A stretch of 34,277 nucleotides of DNA from Caballeronia sp. BR6202001590007 (GCA_029439495.1 JAQFVI010000419.1:4602-38878), one strand, 5' to 3'. Shown: positions 13,397 through 22,144, counted from the first letter of the stretch. Notes: a model not told the origin generated them from the letters alone. Numbers and translations: made by a program.

Positions 13397-14026
13397 ATGT
13401 CTCAATTTTTTCGCATTCGTCCGGACAATCCGCAGCCGCGGCTCATCAATCAGGCCGTGCAGATCATCAAGGATGGTGGTCTTGTCGCGCTGCCGACGGA
13501 TTCGAGCTACGCACTTGCGTGCCATCTCGACGACAAGGATGCGGTCGAGCGCCTGCGGCGGATCCGCGGCATCGACGACAAGCAGCATTTGTCGCTGCTG
13601 GTGCGCGACCTGTCCGAACTGTCGAATTTCGCGATGGTCGACAACCGGCAATACCGCTTGATCAAATCGGTGACGCCGGGGCCGTATGTGTTCGTGCTGC
13701 AGGCGACCAAGGAAGTGCCGCGCCGGCTGTCGCATCCGTCACGCAAGACCATCGGGCTGCGCGTGCCGGATCACACCATCACGCTTGATTTGCTCGAGGC
13801 GCTCGGCGAACCGCTGCTCGCTTCCACGCTGATCCTGCCGCCCGACACCGAACCGCTCAACGACGCCGAGGACATCCGCGAGCGGCTGGAAAAGCAGATC
13901 GAACTCGTCATCGACGCCGGCGCGTGCCCGGCGGAGCCGTCGACGGTGATCGACCTGAGCAGCGGCGAACCGGTGCTCGTGCGCGCGGGACGCGGCAGTC
14001 TGGAGCCGTTCGGTCTGAGCGCGTGA
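13397..14026 (+). CDS. YciO/Sua5/YrdC-family protein
   Basis: The 209-residue protein has the YrdC-like nucleotide and RNA-binding fold, with LINQAVQIIKDGGLVALPTDSSYALAC at its N-terminal end (residues about 15-40), KQHLSLLVRDLSELS and TPGPYVFVLQAT. TsaC/Sua5 proteins make threonylcarbamoyl-AMP for tRNA t6A; this sequence looks closer to YciO, whose activity is weaker and whose role is unsettled. The position after the PHP gene supports YciO. The 167-bp spacer before it holds nothing I can identify. The frame is intact. Confidence 0.85.
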   Translation: MSQFFRIRPDNPQPRLINQAVQIIKDGGLVALPTDSSYALACHLDDKDAVERLRRIRGIDDKQHLSLLVRDLSELSNFAMVDNRQYRLIKSVTPGPYVFVLQATKEVPRRLSHPSRKTIGLRVPDHTITLDLLEALGEPLLASTLILPPDTEPLNDAEDIRERLEKQIELVIDAGACPAEPSTVIDLSSGEPVLVRAGRGSLEPFGLSA

Positions 14027-14046
14027 GGCGGCACCGAAGCGCTTTC

Positions 14047-14060
14047 CGGAACGCGGAACG
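14047..14060. repeat. 7-bp tandem duplication, intergenic
   Basis: cggaacg occurs twice head to tail between yciO and the M50 protease gene. Too short to be certain it is not chance, but of the same form as the longer duplications. Confidence 0.5.
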
Positions 14061-14152
14061 CGCGCGACACATGCCCGAAGCTGTCTGAGCCGCTCTCGCC
14101 GAACTCCGGCGCACGGGCGTTTGCGCGTGGCGGTGGCCGCGTGTGCGCTTGA

Positions 14153-14158
14153 TACAAT
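14153..14158 (+). promoter_or_regulatory. -10 box just before the M50 protease gene
   Basis: TACAAT ends 7 bp before the ATG at 14166, so transcription would start at or beside the start codon. There is no Shine-Dalgarno sequence and no convincing -35 box. Confidence 0.45.
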
Positions 14159-14165
14159 ACGCCCT

Positions 14166-14831
14166 ATGGATCCTTCCCTGATACAAACCATCGCGGTCTA
14201 CGCGTTCCCGGTGATTTTCGCGATCACGCTACACGAGGCCGCGCATGGCTATGCCGCGCGCCTGCTCGGCGACAACACGGCCTACGTGCTCGGCCGCGTT
14301 TCGATGAACCCGATGCGCCACATCGATCCCATCGGCACGCTCGTCATTCCGATCGTGCTGTATTTCGTGACGAGCGGCGCGTTCATGTTCGGCTACGCGA
14401 AGCCGGTGCCGGTCGCCTTCAGCAATCTGCGCAATCCGCGCTGGGGCGGCCTGTGGGTCGCCGCGGCGGGGCCGGGCAGCAACTTCGTGCAGGCGCTGTT
14501 GTGGGGCATCTGCGCGGTGCTGCTGATGGCTTTTCACGTCGACGAACCGTTTTTCACGCGCATGGCGGCGGCGGGCGTTAGCGTGAACCTTGTGTTCGGC
14601 GTGCTCAATCTCTTTCCGCTGCTGCCGCTCGACGGCGGGCGCATCCTGTCGGCGCTGCTGCCCGTGCGCGCGTCGATGGCGTTCCAGAAGATCGAGCCTT
14701 ACGGCTTCTGGATCGTGATGGCGCTCATCATGACCAACGCGCTCACGCGCTTCTGGCTGTCGCCGCTCGTGAACATCGGTTACGCGGCGGTGTCGGCCGT
14801 ACTGAATCCCCTCGCTTCACTCATTCCATAA
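14166..14831 (+). CDS. Site-2 protease family (M50) membrane metalloprotease
   Basis: The 221-residue membrane protein carries the zinc motif HEAAH in its first helix (TLHEAAHGYAARLLG) and the second M50 motif LPLDGGRIL near residue 158, where the aspartate is the third ligand. Several further hydrophobic segments surround these. It lacks a PDZ domain and is the short, minimal M50 type rather than RseP; substrates are unknown. The stop lies 4 bp before the trpS start, so both are probably on one transcript. The closeness of the -10 box suggests a leaderless message. Confidence 0.87.
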   Translation: MDPSLIQTIAVYAFPVIFAITLHEAAHGYAARLLGDNTAYVLGRVSMNPMRHIDPIGTLVIPIVLYFVTSGAFMFGYAKPVPVAFSNLRNPRWGGLWVAAAGPGSNFVQALLWGICAVLLMAFHVDEPFFTRMAAAGVSVNLVFGVLNLFPLLPLDGGRILSALLPVRASMAFQKIEPYGFWIVMALIMTNALTRFWLSPLVNIGYAAVSAVLNPLASLIP

Positions 14832-14835
14832 CATC

Positions 14836-16038
14836 ATGTTCCCTGACCATATCTTCTCCGGCATGCGGCCCACCGGGTCGCTGCACCTCGGCCACTATCA
14901 CGGCGTGCTGAAAAACTGGGTGCGGCTGCAGTCCGAATACCCGTGTTTCTTCGCGGTCGTCGACTGGCACGCGCTCACGACGCACTACGAGACGCCCGAG
15001 GTCATCGAGAAAAACGTCTGGGAAGTGCTGATCGACTGGCTCGCGTCGGGCATCGATCCGGCGCAGGCGACGCTCTTCATCCAGAGCCGCGTGCCGGGGC
15101 ACGCCGAACTGTCGCTGCTGCTCGGCATGGGCACACCGCTTGGCTGGCTCGAACGCGTGCCGACCTACAAGGAACAGATCGAGAAGCTGAAGGAGAAGGA
15201 CCTCTCCACCTACGGCTTCCTCGGCTATCCGGTGCTGATGGCGGCGGACATCCTACTGTATCGCGCGTCGCTCGTGCCGGTCGGCGAGGATCAGGTGCCG
15301 CACGTCGAGATGACGCGTGAAATTGCCCGGCGCTTCAACTATCTCTACGGCAAGGAGCCGGACTTCGAAGAGAAGGCGCTCGAAGCCGCGAAGAAGCTCG
15401 GCGGCAAGCGCGCGAAGCTTTATCACGAGTTGCGCGTCGCGTATCAGCAGGAAGGCGACGACGAGGCGCTCGAACAGGCGCGCGCGATGTTGCAGGAGTC
15501 GCAAAGCCTGTCGATGAGCGATCGCGAGCGGCTCTTCGGCTATCTCGAAGGCGCGCGCAAGCTGATTCTGGTCGAGCCGCAGGTGCTGCTGACGGCCGCG
15601 TCGCGCATGCCAGGCCTCGACGGGCAGAAGATGTCGAAGTCGTATGGCAACACCATCGGCCTGCGCGAGAACAAGGCAACCATCGAGCAGAAAGTGCGCA
15701 AGATGCCGACCGATCCCGCGCGCGTGCGCCGCACCGATCCGGGCGACCCGGACAAGTGCCCGGTGTGGAAGCTGCACGAGGTCTACACCGACGAAGCCAC
15801 CCACGAGTGGGTGCAAAAGGGCTGTCGCAGCGCGGGCATCGGCTGCCTGGATTGCAAGCAGCCGGTGATCGAAGGCATCCTGCGCGAACAGCAGCCGATG
15901 CTCGAACGCGCGCAGAAGTACATGGACGATCCGTCGCTGCTGCGCGCAATCGTCGCCGACGGCTGCGACAAGGCACGCAAGTTCTCGCAGGAAACTATGC
16001 GCGACGTACGCGACGCGATGAGCCTGTCCTACAACTGA
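14836..16038 (+). CDS. trpS: Tryptophanyl-tRNA synthetase
   Basis: A class I synthetase that charges tRNA-Trp. The 400-residue protein has the HIGH-type signature SLHLGHYHG in GMRPTGSLHLGHYHGVLKN and a KMSKS loop (GQKMSKSYGN, about residue 267). It is longer than the E. coli enzyme (334 residues) because of an insertion before KMSKS, usual in beta-proteobacteria. The cysteine-containing segment KGCRSAGIGCLDCK (about 332-345) is noteworthy. All core motifs are intact. Its TGA overlaps the ATG of the following methyltransferase gene (TGATG). Confidence 0.95.
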   Translation: MFPDHIFSGMRPTGSLHLGHYHGVLKNWVRLQSEYPCFFAVVDWHALTTHYETPEVIEKNVWEVLIDWLASGIDPAQATLFIQSRVPGHAELSLLLGMGTPLGWLERVPTYKEQIEKLKEKDLSTYGFLGYPVLMAADILLYRASLVPVGEDQVPHVEMTREIARRFNYLYGKEPDFEEKALEAAKKLGGKRAKLYHELRVAYQQEGDDEALEQARAMLQESQSLSMSDRERLFGYLEGARKLILVEPQVLLTAASRMPGLDGQKMSKSYGNTIGLRENKATIEQKVRKMPTDPARVRRTDPGDPDKCPVWKLHEVYTDEATHEWVQKGCRSAGIGCLDCKQPVIEGILREQQPMLERAQKYMDDPSLLRAIVADGCDKARKFSQETMRDVRDAMSLSYN

Positions 16039-16606
16039 TGATCGGCATCGAGAGCGCGTGGGTGACGTGCTGGGCGCCGCTGATCGCGCCCGGCGACAGC
16101 GTGCTTGACCTTGCTTCGGGCAGCGGCCGGCATGCGCGCTGGTTCGCGTCGCGCGGCTATCGCGTGCTCGCACTCGACCGCGATGCCGACGCGCTCGCGT
16201 CGATACGCTCGCGGCCGATCTCGAAGACGGCTCGCCGTGGCCCTTGCCCGACCGAACGTTCGATGCGGTCGTGGTCACGAACTATCTGCATCGGCCGCTC
16301 TTCGATCGCCTGATCGATGCGCTCGCGCCTGGCGGCGCGTTGATCTACGAAACCTTCGCCGTCGGGAATGAATCGGTCGGCAAACCGTCGAACCCGGTAT
16401 TCCTGCTTCGACCCGGCGAACTCCTCGACGCCGTGCGCGGCCGACTGCGTGTGATCGCTTTCGAAGATGGTTTCCTCGATGCGCCGCGTCCTGCTTTCGT
16501 GCAGCAAATTTGTGCGGTGCATGAAGCAAAGGCAGCAAACTCGATGCTCACGATTGGTAACATCCCCCCTCCTTCGGGTCCCCCGCGTTACGCGTTGGGC
16601 GGCTAA
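16038..16606 (+). pseudogene. Class I SAM-dependent methyltransferase, frameshifted
   Basis: Starting at the ATG that overlaps the trpS stop, the frame reads MIGIESAWV and SAM-binding motif I, SVLDLASGSGRHARWF, then leaves the family sequence after DRDADALAS near 16200. The family sequence resumes in another frame with LAADLEDGSPWPLPDRTFDA and continues (NYLHRPLFDRLIDALAPGG, ALIYETFAVGNE) to the stop at 16606. A small deletion near 16200-16205 that also shifts the frame explains this. The remainder could yield at most a fragment lacking either the SAM site or the rest of the domain. The substrate is unknown. Confidence 0.82.
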
Positions 16607-16611
16607 TCCGC

Positions 16612-16617
16612 TACAAT
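16612..16617 (+). promoter_or_regulatory. -10 box upstream of dapA
   Basis: TACAAT lies 53 bp before the dapA start codon and just after the end of the methyltransferase remains. No clear -35 element is seen. Confidence 0.45.
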
Positions 16618-16670
16618 AGCGAGAGAAACGCTTTTCGCGACCAAATTCACGATTAAATTCATAGAGTTTC

Positions 16671-17576
16671 ATGACAAACGGAACACACGGCGGCATCCAG
16701 ATCCGCGGCAGCATTCCTGCCATCGTCACTCCGATGCACGAGGACGGTAGTCTCGATCTGCCGGCGTTTCGAAAACTCGTCGACTGGCATATCGAACAGG
16801 GTTCGAACGGTCTCGTCGTGGTCGGCACGAGCGGCGAATCGGCCACGCTGTCGGTCGAGGAACATGTCCTGATGATTCAGACGGCGGTCGAGCATGCGAA
16901 CAAGCGCATTTCGATCATCGCGGGCGCGGGTGGCAACTCGACGGCCGAAGCCATCGAACTGTCGAAGCAGGCCAGAAAGGTTGGCGCCGACGCTACGCTG
17001 CAAGTGGTTCCGTATTACAACAAGCCGACGCAAGAGGGCATGTATCGCCACTTCAAGGCGATCGCCGAAGCTGTCGATCTCCCCGTGATTCTGTACAACG
17101 TGCCGGGTCGTACCGTTGCCGACATGAGCAACGATACCATCCTGTGTCTCGCGCAGGTGCCGGGCATCATTGGCGTGAAGGAAGCGACAGGCAACATCGA
17201 TCGCGCGGCGTATCTGATCAAGCACGCGCCCGCGCATTTCGCGATCTTCAGCGGCGACGATCCTACGGCCATCGCGTTGATGCTGCTCGGCGGTCACGGC
17301 AATATCTCGGTGACGGCGAACGTCGCGCCGAAGGAAATGAGCGAGCTGTGCCGCGCTGCTATCGCCGGCGACGCCATCACCGCGCGCCGCATCCATCTGA
17401 AGCTGCTGTCACTGCTCAAGCAATTATTCTGCGAATCCAATCCGATTCCGGTCAAGTGGGCGCTGCAAGCGCTTGGCCGCATGGAAGGCGGCATCCGTCT
17501 TCCGCTCACGCCGCTCGACGAGCGCTATCACGACGTCGTGCGCGATGCGCTGCGCGACGCTGGGCTGCTTGCCTGA
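16671..17576 (+). CDS. dapA: 4-hydroxy-tetrahydrodipicolinate synthase
   Basis: DapA condenses pyruvate with aspartate semialdehyde, the first step unique to lysine and meso-diaminopimelate synthesis, and so feeds peptidoglycan. The 301-residue TIM barrel has [10 protein letters not shown], the tyrosine-bearing [12 protein letters not shown], the Schiff-base lysine in GVKEATGN (about residue 171) and the family C-terminus. All are intact. It precedes bamC, as dapA precedes nlpB in E. coli. Confidence 0.96.
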   Translation: MTNGTHGGIQIRGSIPAIVTPMHEDGSLDLPAFRKLVDWHIEQGSNGLVVVGTSGESATLSVEEHVLMIQTAVEHANKRISIIAGAGGNSTAEAIELSKQARKVGADATLQVVPYYNKPTQEGMYRHFKAIAEAVDLPVILYNVPGRTVADMSNDTILCLAQVPGIIGVKEATGNIDRAAYLIKHAPAHFAIFSGDDPTAIALMLLGGHGNISVTANVAPKEMSELCRAAIAGDAITARRIHLKLLSLLKQLFCESNPIPVKWALQALGRMEGGIRLPLTPLDERYHDVVRDALRDAGLLA

Positions 17577-17741
17577 GCCGCATTTGCCGATCGCGATGCG
17601 GCGCGCGCTCATACCACGCCACGCCGCCGCACGCGATCGACTCGAAGCGCATCGCCCCTCATCAACCGCCGCTCGTCGGCCGCGATCCCGGGTAACGCTG
17701 GTCATCGGGGCCATGCGTCATCCGCAGCAAAGAAGGACCTC

Positions 17742-18884
17742 ATGAAACGTTCCGCTCTTCTTACTCATGCCAAACGCCTGAGCGTGTTGTCGCTCGCCGC
17801 GGGCGCACTGTTCGCGCTCGCCGGCTGCTATACGCTCAACGACTGGCTCGCGCCGGACCGCGTCAACTACAAGACCGCGCAGACCGCACCTAATCTGGCC
17901 GTGCCGTCGGATCTGTCGACGGCCGATATCAGCCAGCGCTATGCCGTGCCGCTGCCCGTCAACACGCTCGGCGGCACCGCGCAGCGCACCGCGACGCCGC
18001 AGGGCAACCTGACGCTCGGCGTGCCGAATGCGCAGGACCCGTATGGCATGCACGTCGAAAGCGACGGCGACCGCCTCTGGCTCGTCGTCGACGGCCGCAT
18101 GCCGGATCAGGTCTGGCCGCAGCTGAAGGAGTTCTGGACGGACACCGGCTTCACACTCAAGACGGACTCGCCGCAGACCGGCATCATGGCGACCGACTGG
18201 GCGGAAAACCGCGCGAACATTCCGAGCGACTGGTTCCACAACAGCGTCGGCAAGCTGCTCGACTTCGCATATTCGTCCGGCACGCGCGACATGTTCCGCA
18301 CCCAGGTCGATCGCGCGCAGGACGGTTCGACGGATATCTCCGTCACGCACAGCGCGATGGAAGAAGTGCTGACGGGGCAGGACAAGACGTCGTCGCGCTG
18401 GGAAACGCGTCCGCGAAATCCCGTGCTCGAAGCCGTGATCCTGCAAAAGATCATGCAGAAGTTCGGCCTCACCGAAGATCAGGCAAAGCAACTAGTCGCG
18501 CAGGCGCGTCCGGCGGGCGCGAAGGTCGCGGTCGATCAGAGCGGCGGCACGTCGACGCTGGATCTCGCCGAGCCGTTCGATCGCGCGTGGCTGCGCGTCG
18601 GGTTGGCGCTCGATCGCACCAACTTCACGGTCGACAACCGCGATCGCGAGAAGGGCATCTACTACGTGCATTATTCGGACTCCATGGCGGAGCTGAAGAA
18701 GGACGGCCTCTTCAGCAAGTTCTTCAACAGCAACACGCCGAAGCCGACGCGCCAGTTCCTCGTCAACGTGAAGCCGAAAGCCGACACGCTGATGCAGATC
18801 GGCGTGATCGACACGAACGGTCAGCCGGATACGTCGTCCGATGCGCAACGCATCGTGTCCTTGCTGCACGCGCAGTTGAACTAA
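17742..18884 (+). CDS. bamC: Outer membrane assembly lipoprotein BamC
   Basis: BamC is a lipoprotein of the BAM complex that inserts beta-barrel proteins into the outer membrane. The 380-residue protein has a signal peptide (MKRSALLTHAKRLSVLSL onwards) ending in the lipobox ALAGC at about residues 25-29, an extended N-terminal stretch, and two helix-grip domains, one around RLWLVVDGRMPDQVWPQLKEF and one around FDRAWLRVGLALDR. An AAGAAGGA-type ribosome binding site precedes the ATG. The 165-bp spacer after dapA has a GCCGCAT/ATGCGGC hairpin (17577-17601) without a T-run. Intact. Confidence 0.92.
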   Translation: MKRSALLTHAKRLSVLSLAAGALFALAGCYTLNDWLAPDRVNYKTAQTAPNLAVPSDLSTADISQRYAVPLPVNTLGGTAQRTATPQGNLTLGVPNAQDPYGMHVESDGDRLWLVVDGRMPDQVWPQLKEFWTDTGFTLKTDSPQTGIMATDWAENRANIPSDWFHNSVGKLLDFAYSSGTRDMFRTQVDRAQDGSTDISVTHSAMEEVLTGQDKTSSRWETRPRNPVLEAVILQKIMQKFGLTEDQAKQLVAQARPAGAKVAVDQSGGTSTLDLAEPFDRAWLRVGLALDRTNFTVDNRDREKGIYYVHYSDSMAELKKDGLFSKFFNSNTPKPTRQFLVNVKPKADTLMQIGVIDTNGQPDTSSDAQRIVSLLHAQLN

Positions 18885-18904
18885 CGTCAGGCCGACGAAG
18901 CATC

Positions 18905-19680
18905 GTGAGATTCGCCAGTCTCGGCAGCGGAAGCGAAGGCAATGCGCTGCTCGTCAAAGCATCGTCCGGCACGACGTCCACGCGCGTGCTGCTCGACTGT
19001 GGTTTTTCCGCGAAGGAAGCGCAAAGGCGTCTCGCGCGTCTGGGCGCGAGCGCCGAAGCGCTCGACGCCATCGTCATCACGCACGAGCATACGGATCACA
19101 TCGACAGCGCGCTGACGCTCGCGCGCAAGTTCTCAATTTCTCTGTATATGAGTTGGGGCACGGCACGTGCGGCCGGCGCCGACAAAGCCGATGTCGATCT
19201 GCATGTGATGTGGGGCGACGAGTGCGTCGCCATCGGCGATCTGAGCGTGCTGCCTTACAACGGTTCCGCACGACGCACGCGAGCCGTTGCAATAGTGGTG
19301 TTCTCTGATGGCGCGAGCCGGCTCGGCGTGCTAACGGATGTCGGCGTGGCGACGCCTCATATCACGAGCGTGCTGAGCGGCTGCGATGCGCTCGTGCTCG
19401 AATCCAATCACGACATCGAGATGCTGGCCGCGAGCCGTCATCCGCCTTCGCTGAGGCGCGGATCGGCGGGACGCACGGACACCTGAATAATGACGCGGCA
19501 GCGGCGATCCTCGCGTCGCTCGATCGTTCGAAGCTGCGGCATCTGGTTGCCGCGCATCTGAGTCAGCAAAACAACCTTCCGCATCTCGCGCAGGGCGCGC
19601 TCGCAGTGGTGCTGGGGGCATCGGCGATCGACGTGGTGGTCGCGTCGCAGGACGAAGGCTTCGACTGGCTCGCGCTATAG
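18905..19680 (+). pseudogene. YycJ/WalJ-like MBL-fold hydrolase, frameshifted
   Basis: From GTG 18905 the frame reads RFASLGSGSEGNALLV and the metal motif THEHTDHI (HxHxDH), typical of the MBL-fold protein next to bamC in Burkholderia. Between about 19258 and 19300 two small insertions, +1 and +2, throw the frame out for 13 codons and bring it back at VFSDGASRLGVLTDVGVATP. A one-base loss near 19455 (CTGAGGCG where CTGAAGGCG is expected) then shifts it for good. The true C-terminus (ARIGGTHGHLNNDAAAAILA, ending WLAL) continues in the new frame to 19680. The current product would lack this part, which holds a further metal-binding histidine region. Confidence 0.85.
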
Positions 19681-19703
19681 CTGAATCGCACGCTGAATCG
19701 CAC
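19680..19703. repeat. 12-bp tandem duplication at the end of the MBL gene
   Basis: gctgaatcgcac occurs twice in succession (19680-19691, 19692-19703), starting at the last base of the MBL stop codon. It affects no coding sequence. Border microhomology is one base. Confidence 0.9.
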
Positions 19704-19727
19704 GGCGCACGCGTTGAACGCGGACAT

Positions 19728-19757
19728 AAAAAAACCGGCTCGAAAGCCGGGTTTTTT
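19728..19757. terminator. Bidirectional Rho-independent terminator
   Basis: An A-run and CCGGCT pair with AGCCGG and a T-run around a CGAA loop, with one bulged G. It lies between the MBL gene (+) and the convergent small lipoprotein gene (-) and would work both ways. Confidence 0.88.
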
Positions 19758-19802
19758 ATGTGGGCCGCTCGTCTGGAGATGGCCCGTGGTATCACACCAA
19801 GC

Positions 19803-19970
19803 TTACTGGCTTGCGCCCGAAGCCGGAGCAGCAGCCGAAGCGGCAGCGGCCGGAGCCGAAGCAGCAGCCGAATCGCTAGCAGCGCTCGGAGCAGCCGAAT
19901 CGCTAGACTTGTTGCATGCAGCCAGCGCAACAGCAGCCAACAGGGATGCTACGAGGAGGGATTTCTTCAT
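19803..19970 (-). CDS. Small alanine-rich lipoprotein
   Basis: This 55-residue frame starts MKKSLLVASLLAAVALAAC, a clean lipoprotein signal with the lipobox ALAAC at about residues 15-19. The mature part after NKSSDS is a low-complexity run of alanine, serine and proline. Such short lipoproteins are common in Burkholderia; no function is known. An AGGA-type sequence precedes the start, and the convergent terminator at 19728-19757 lies just downstream. The related stretches SDSAAPSAASDSAAASAP show imperfect internal repetition that may be natural drift. It is too short for usual ORF cut-offs but is probably a real gene. Confidence 0.8.
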   Translation of the reverse strand: MKKSLLVASLLAAVALAACNKSSDSAAPSAASDSAAASAPAAAASAAAPASGASQ

Positions 19971-20235
19971 GATCACGTCCTTTTATGGTTAAAGGTAAGC
20001 AACAGCGCAAAGTACCGGTAATGTGTGCTCCAACACCGACCAGGGCCGCTGTGGAGCCCACAATGTTTTTTGTTGTGAGACAACCTACGGCTTGGTCGGA
20101 AATTATAGGCACTTTCGTCACGACCGTCGATAAATCGGGGACGATACGTTGTCTTTCTCATACAAACTTTCATATTGCGGAACAGCAAAACCATCCGTTT
20201 TCTGCGATGCTTTCGCGCCTTGACACGCCTGCATT
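19971..20235. other. Lower-GC intergenic region between the small lipoprotein and roxA
   Basis: About 265 bp with visibly lower GC than its surroundings and several A/T runs (for example around 20063-20070). It must hold the promoter of the lipoprotein gene (minus strand), but no clear -35/-10 pair can be fixed. I see no gene here. Confidence 0.4.
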
Positions 20236-21540
20236 TCAGCCCGAAGTGTCCGTCTGAATCCAGCCCGCACGATACCATTCGTGAAGCAACGATGTCATTG
20301 ATGAATCGTCTGTAAGTGTTACAAAGCGTTTCGCTTCCAGACGCCGTGTATTGGCTAATTCGGGCAGCCACTTTTTGGCTTTTGCAATCAACGTTTCTGC
20401 TTCTCCATTAAGGAAATACGAGTTGGCGTCATAGAGCAAAATCGTCTTTCGGTCCAGTCTCACGCCCGTCTTTTTCGCGCGTTCCACAAATTTTTGCTCG
20501 CTTAAAGCACGCGCAGGCGGATCGAATACGACGTTCGATTTCGGTTCGCTGAGATAGCTGCCCAGAAAGCCGGCGACATCTCTGTCATTCCAGCTTATGT
20601 TCGCAAGGATCGAGCCAACTCGTTCGACGAGCAGCGCAGGCAATGCGGCAGGCGTATCGACCGGCGGTTGAGCGGGATCGCGATAACGCGCATCGGCTTT
20701 CGTGCGGCCCGATGCATCGCCGACGCGCTCGGCCAGGTGATACAGGGCCAGGTGATACAGGAACTGTCCCGTCAGTTCCTGCGCGGGTCCCGTCAGTTCC
20801 TGCGCGGACGGCGCGCGAAAGCCGATCGAACAAGTCATGCATTCGCCTTCGGCGATGCCGTCGTGCGCGATATGCGGAGGCAGATAAAGCATGTCGCCCG
20901 GCTCGAGCAGCCACTCTTCGTCAGGTTCGAAATGCTGTAAAGTTTTCAACGGCAAACCGGGTTTTAGCGATAGGTCGCGCTGCGCGCCGATGCGCCATCG
21001 ACGCTTGCCATGAACCTGAAGCAGAAACACGTCATAGGAGTCGAAGTGCGGACCGACGCCGCCATCGGTTGCGTAGGAGATCATGAGATCATCGAGGCGC
21101 GCATCGGGGATGAAGCGAAAGCGGTTCATCAGCGCATGCGCACGCTCGTCATGCAGGTTCGCGCCTTGCACGAGCAGGGTCCATTCACGCTTCCTGATCG
21201 ACGGCAATTCGTCGGGCGCGAACGGTCCGTGCTCCAGATTCCATGTGTTACGGAAGTGCGTGATGAGGCGCGACTCGACGTCGTCGAGGTCGGCGAGTTC
21301 GAAGAGTTCGTCGCGTGCGAGCGGGGCCGCGATGCCGGGCACCGCCTGGCGAATCAGAAGCGGCTTCTTCTGCCAGTAACGCCGCATGAACTGCCGCGGC
21401 GTGCGGTTGCCCAACAAGGGCGTCGGCTCGTCGGGCAAGGGCGCGCGGGCATTGGTCGAAGCAGCGGACGAGGACGGCATGGGGACGGAGACGGGGATAG
21501 AAACGGGGACGGGCGGTGCGTCGGGTGGCCGCTTGAGCAT
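20236..21540 (-). CDS. roxA: JmjC-type 2-oxoglutarate oxygenase, RoxA/YcfD-like, with two in-frame duplications
   Basis: This 434-residue protein has a JmjC cupin with iron ligands in GPHFDSYDVF (HxD, about residue 166) and in the PPHIAHDG strand. Bacterial relatives (YcfD/RoxA) hydroxylate an arginine of ribosomal protein bL16. Two perfect tandem duplications lie after the catalytic domain: 15 bp (20731-20760), doubling LYHLA, and 21 bp (20766-20807), doubling seven residues of the ELTGPAQ stretch. Both are multiples of three, so the frame survives but twelve residues are added before AERVGDASGR, within a helical segment. The start overlaps the slyD promoter region on the other strand. Activity is uncertain. 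Confidence 0.85.
   Translation of the reverse strand: MLKRPPDAPPVPVSIPVSVPMPSSSAASTNARAPLPDEPTPLLGNRTPRQFMRRYWQKKPLLIRQAVPGIAAPLARDELFELADLDDVESRLITHFRNTWNLEHGPFAPDELPSIRKREWTLLVQGANLHDERAHALMNRFRFIPDARLDDLMISYATDGGVGPHFDSYDVFLLQVHGKRRWRIGAQRDLSLKPGLPLKTLQHFEPDEEWLLEPGDMLYLPPHIAHDGIAEGECMTCSIGFRAPSAQELTGPAQELTGQFLYHLALYHLAERVGDASGRTKADARYRDPAQPPVDTPAALPALLVERVGSILANISWNDRDVAGFLGSYLSEPKSNVVFDPPARALSEQKFVERAKKTGVRLDRKTILLYDANSYFLNGEAETLIAKAKKWLPELANTRRLEAKRFVTLTDDSSMTSLLHEWYRAGWIQTDTSG
20731..20760. repeat. 15-bp tandem duplication in roxA
   Basis: ggccaggtgatacag occurs at 20731-20745 and 20746-20760. It adds five residues in frame. Border microhomology is one base. Confidence 0.97.
20766..20807. 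repeat. 21-bp tandem duplication in roxA
   Basis: A 21-bp unit at 20766-20786 is repeated exactly at 20787-20807, five bases from the end of the 15-bp duplication. It adds seven residues in frame. No border microhomology. Confidence 0.97.
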
Positions 21541-21542
21541 CG

Positions 21543-21548
21543 TATAAT
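21543..21548 (+). promoter_or_regulatory. -10 box of the slyD promoter
   Basis: A perfect TATAAT 25 bp before the slyD ATG; a strong GGAGG ribosome binding site at 21564-21568 follows. It almost touches the divergent roxA start codon (21540), so the slyD promoter must lie inside the roxA 5' end. No good -35 match is present. Confidence 0.55.
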
Positions 21549-21573
21549 TTGGGCTTGTATCTTGGAGGATCCA

Positions 21574-22113
21574 ATGAAAATTGCGAAAGACACTGTTGTT
21601 TCGGTCGCGTACAAGCTATCGGATGCGCAAGGCAATCTGATCGAGGAAAGCGACGAGCCGATGGTCTATCTGCACGGCGGCTATGATGGTACGTTCCCCA
21701 AGATCGAGGAAGCGCTCGACGGTCACGAAGCGGGTTACGAAACGCTTATTCAGCTCGAACCGCAGGACGCGTTCGGCGAATACGATCCGGAGCTGGTGAA
21801 GATCGAAGAGCGCAGCCGTTTTCCCGAGCCGCTCGAAGTTGGCATGCAGTTCGAAGGCACGCCGGAAAATGCCGACGACGAACTCGACACGCTCATCTAC
21901 ACGGTGACGGATGTCGCCGAAGACAAGGTCATGCTCGACTGTAATCATCCGCTCGCGGGCATGGCGCTGCGCTTCGCGCTCTCGGTGAAGGAAGTGCGCG
22001 ACGCGACGGAAGACGAACTCGAGCATCAGCACGCACATGGCGCGGACGGCCTGAGCGTCGTCGACGATGACGACGACGAACCGCGCAAGGACGCGGGTCC
22101 CACGTTGCACTGA
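21574..22113 (+). CDS. slyD: FKBP-type peptidyl-prolyl isomerase, SlyD-like
   Basis: The 179-residue protein has the SlyD layout: an FKBP half at the N-terminus (VVSVAYKLSDAQGNLIEES, then YLHGGYDGTFPKIEEAL), an inserted chaperone flap domain (about residues 70-125) and the return to FKBP (NHPLAGMALRFALSVKEVR). The C-terminal tail has the short histidine stretch EHQHAHG and an aspartate run, shorter than the metal-binding tail of E. coli SlyD. It assists folding in the cytoplasm and can bind nickel in some species. Its own promoter and strong ribosome site suggest good expression. Intact. Confidence 0.9.
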   Translation: MKIAKDTVVSVAYKLSDAQGNLIEESDEPMVYLHGGYDGTFPKIEEALDGHEAGYETLIQLEPQDAFGEYDPELVKIEERSRFPEPLEVGMQFEGTPENADDELDTLIYTVTDVAEDKVMLDCNHPLAGMALRFALSVKEVRDATEDELEHQHAHGADGLSVVDDDDDEPRKDAGPTLH

Positions 22114-22144
22114 TCGCGCATCGCACGCATCGAATGGATTCACG

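Noticed and set aside
19861-19915. Repeated gcagccgaatcgctag in the small lipoprotein as another duplication
   Set aside because: The two copies are separated by a spacer and lie in an alanine/serine low-complexity coding stretch, so natural repetition is as likely.
21481-21515. ggggac-like hexamer run at the roxA N-terminus
   Set aside because: Imperfect units encoding a Pro-Val-Ser stretch; no evidence of recent duplication.
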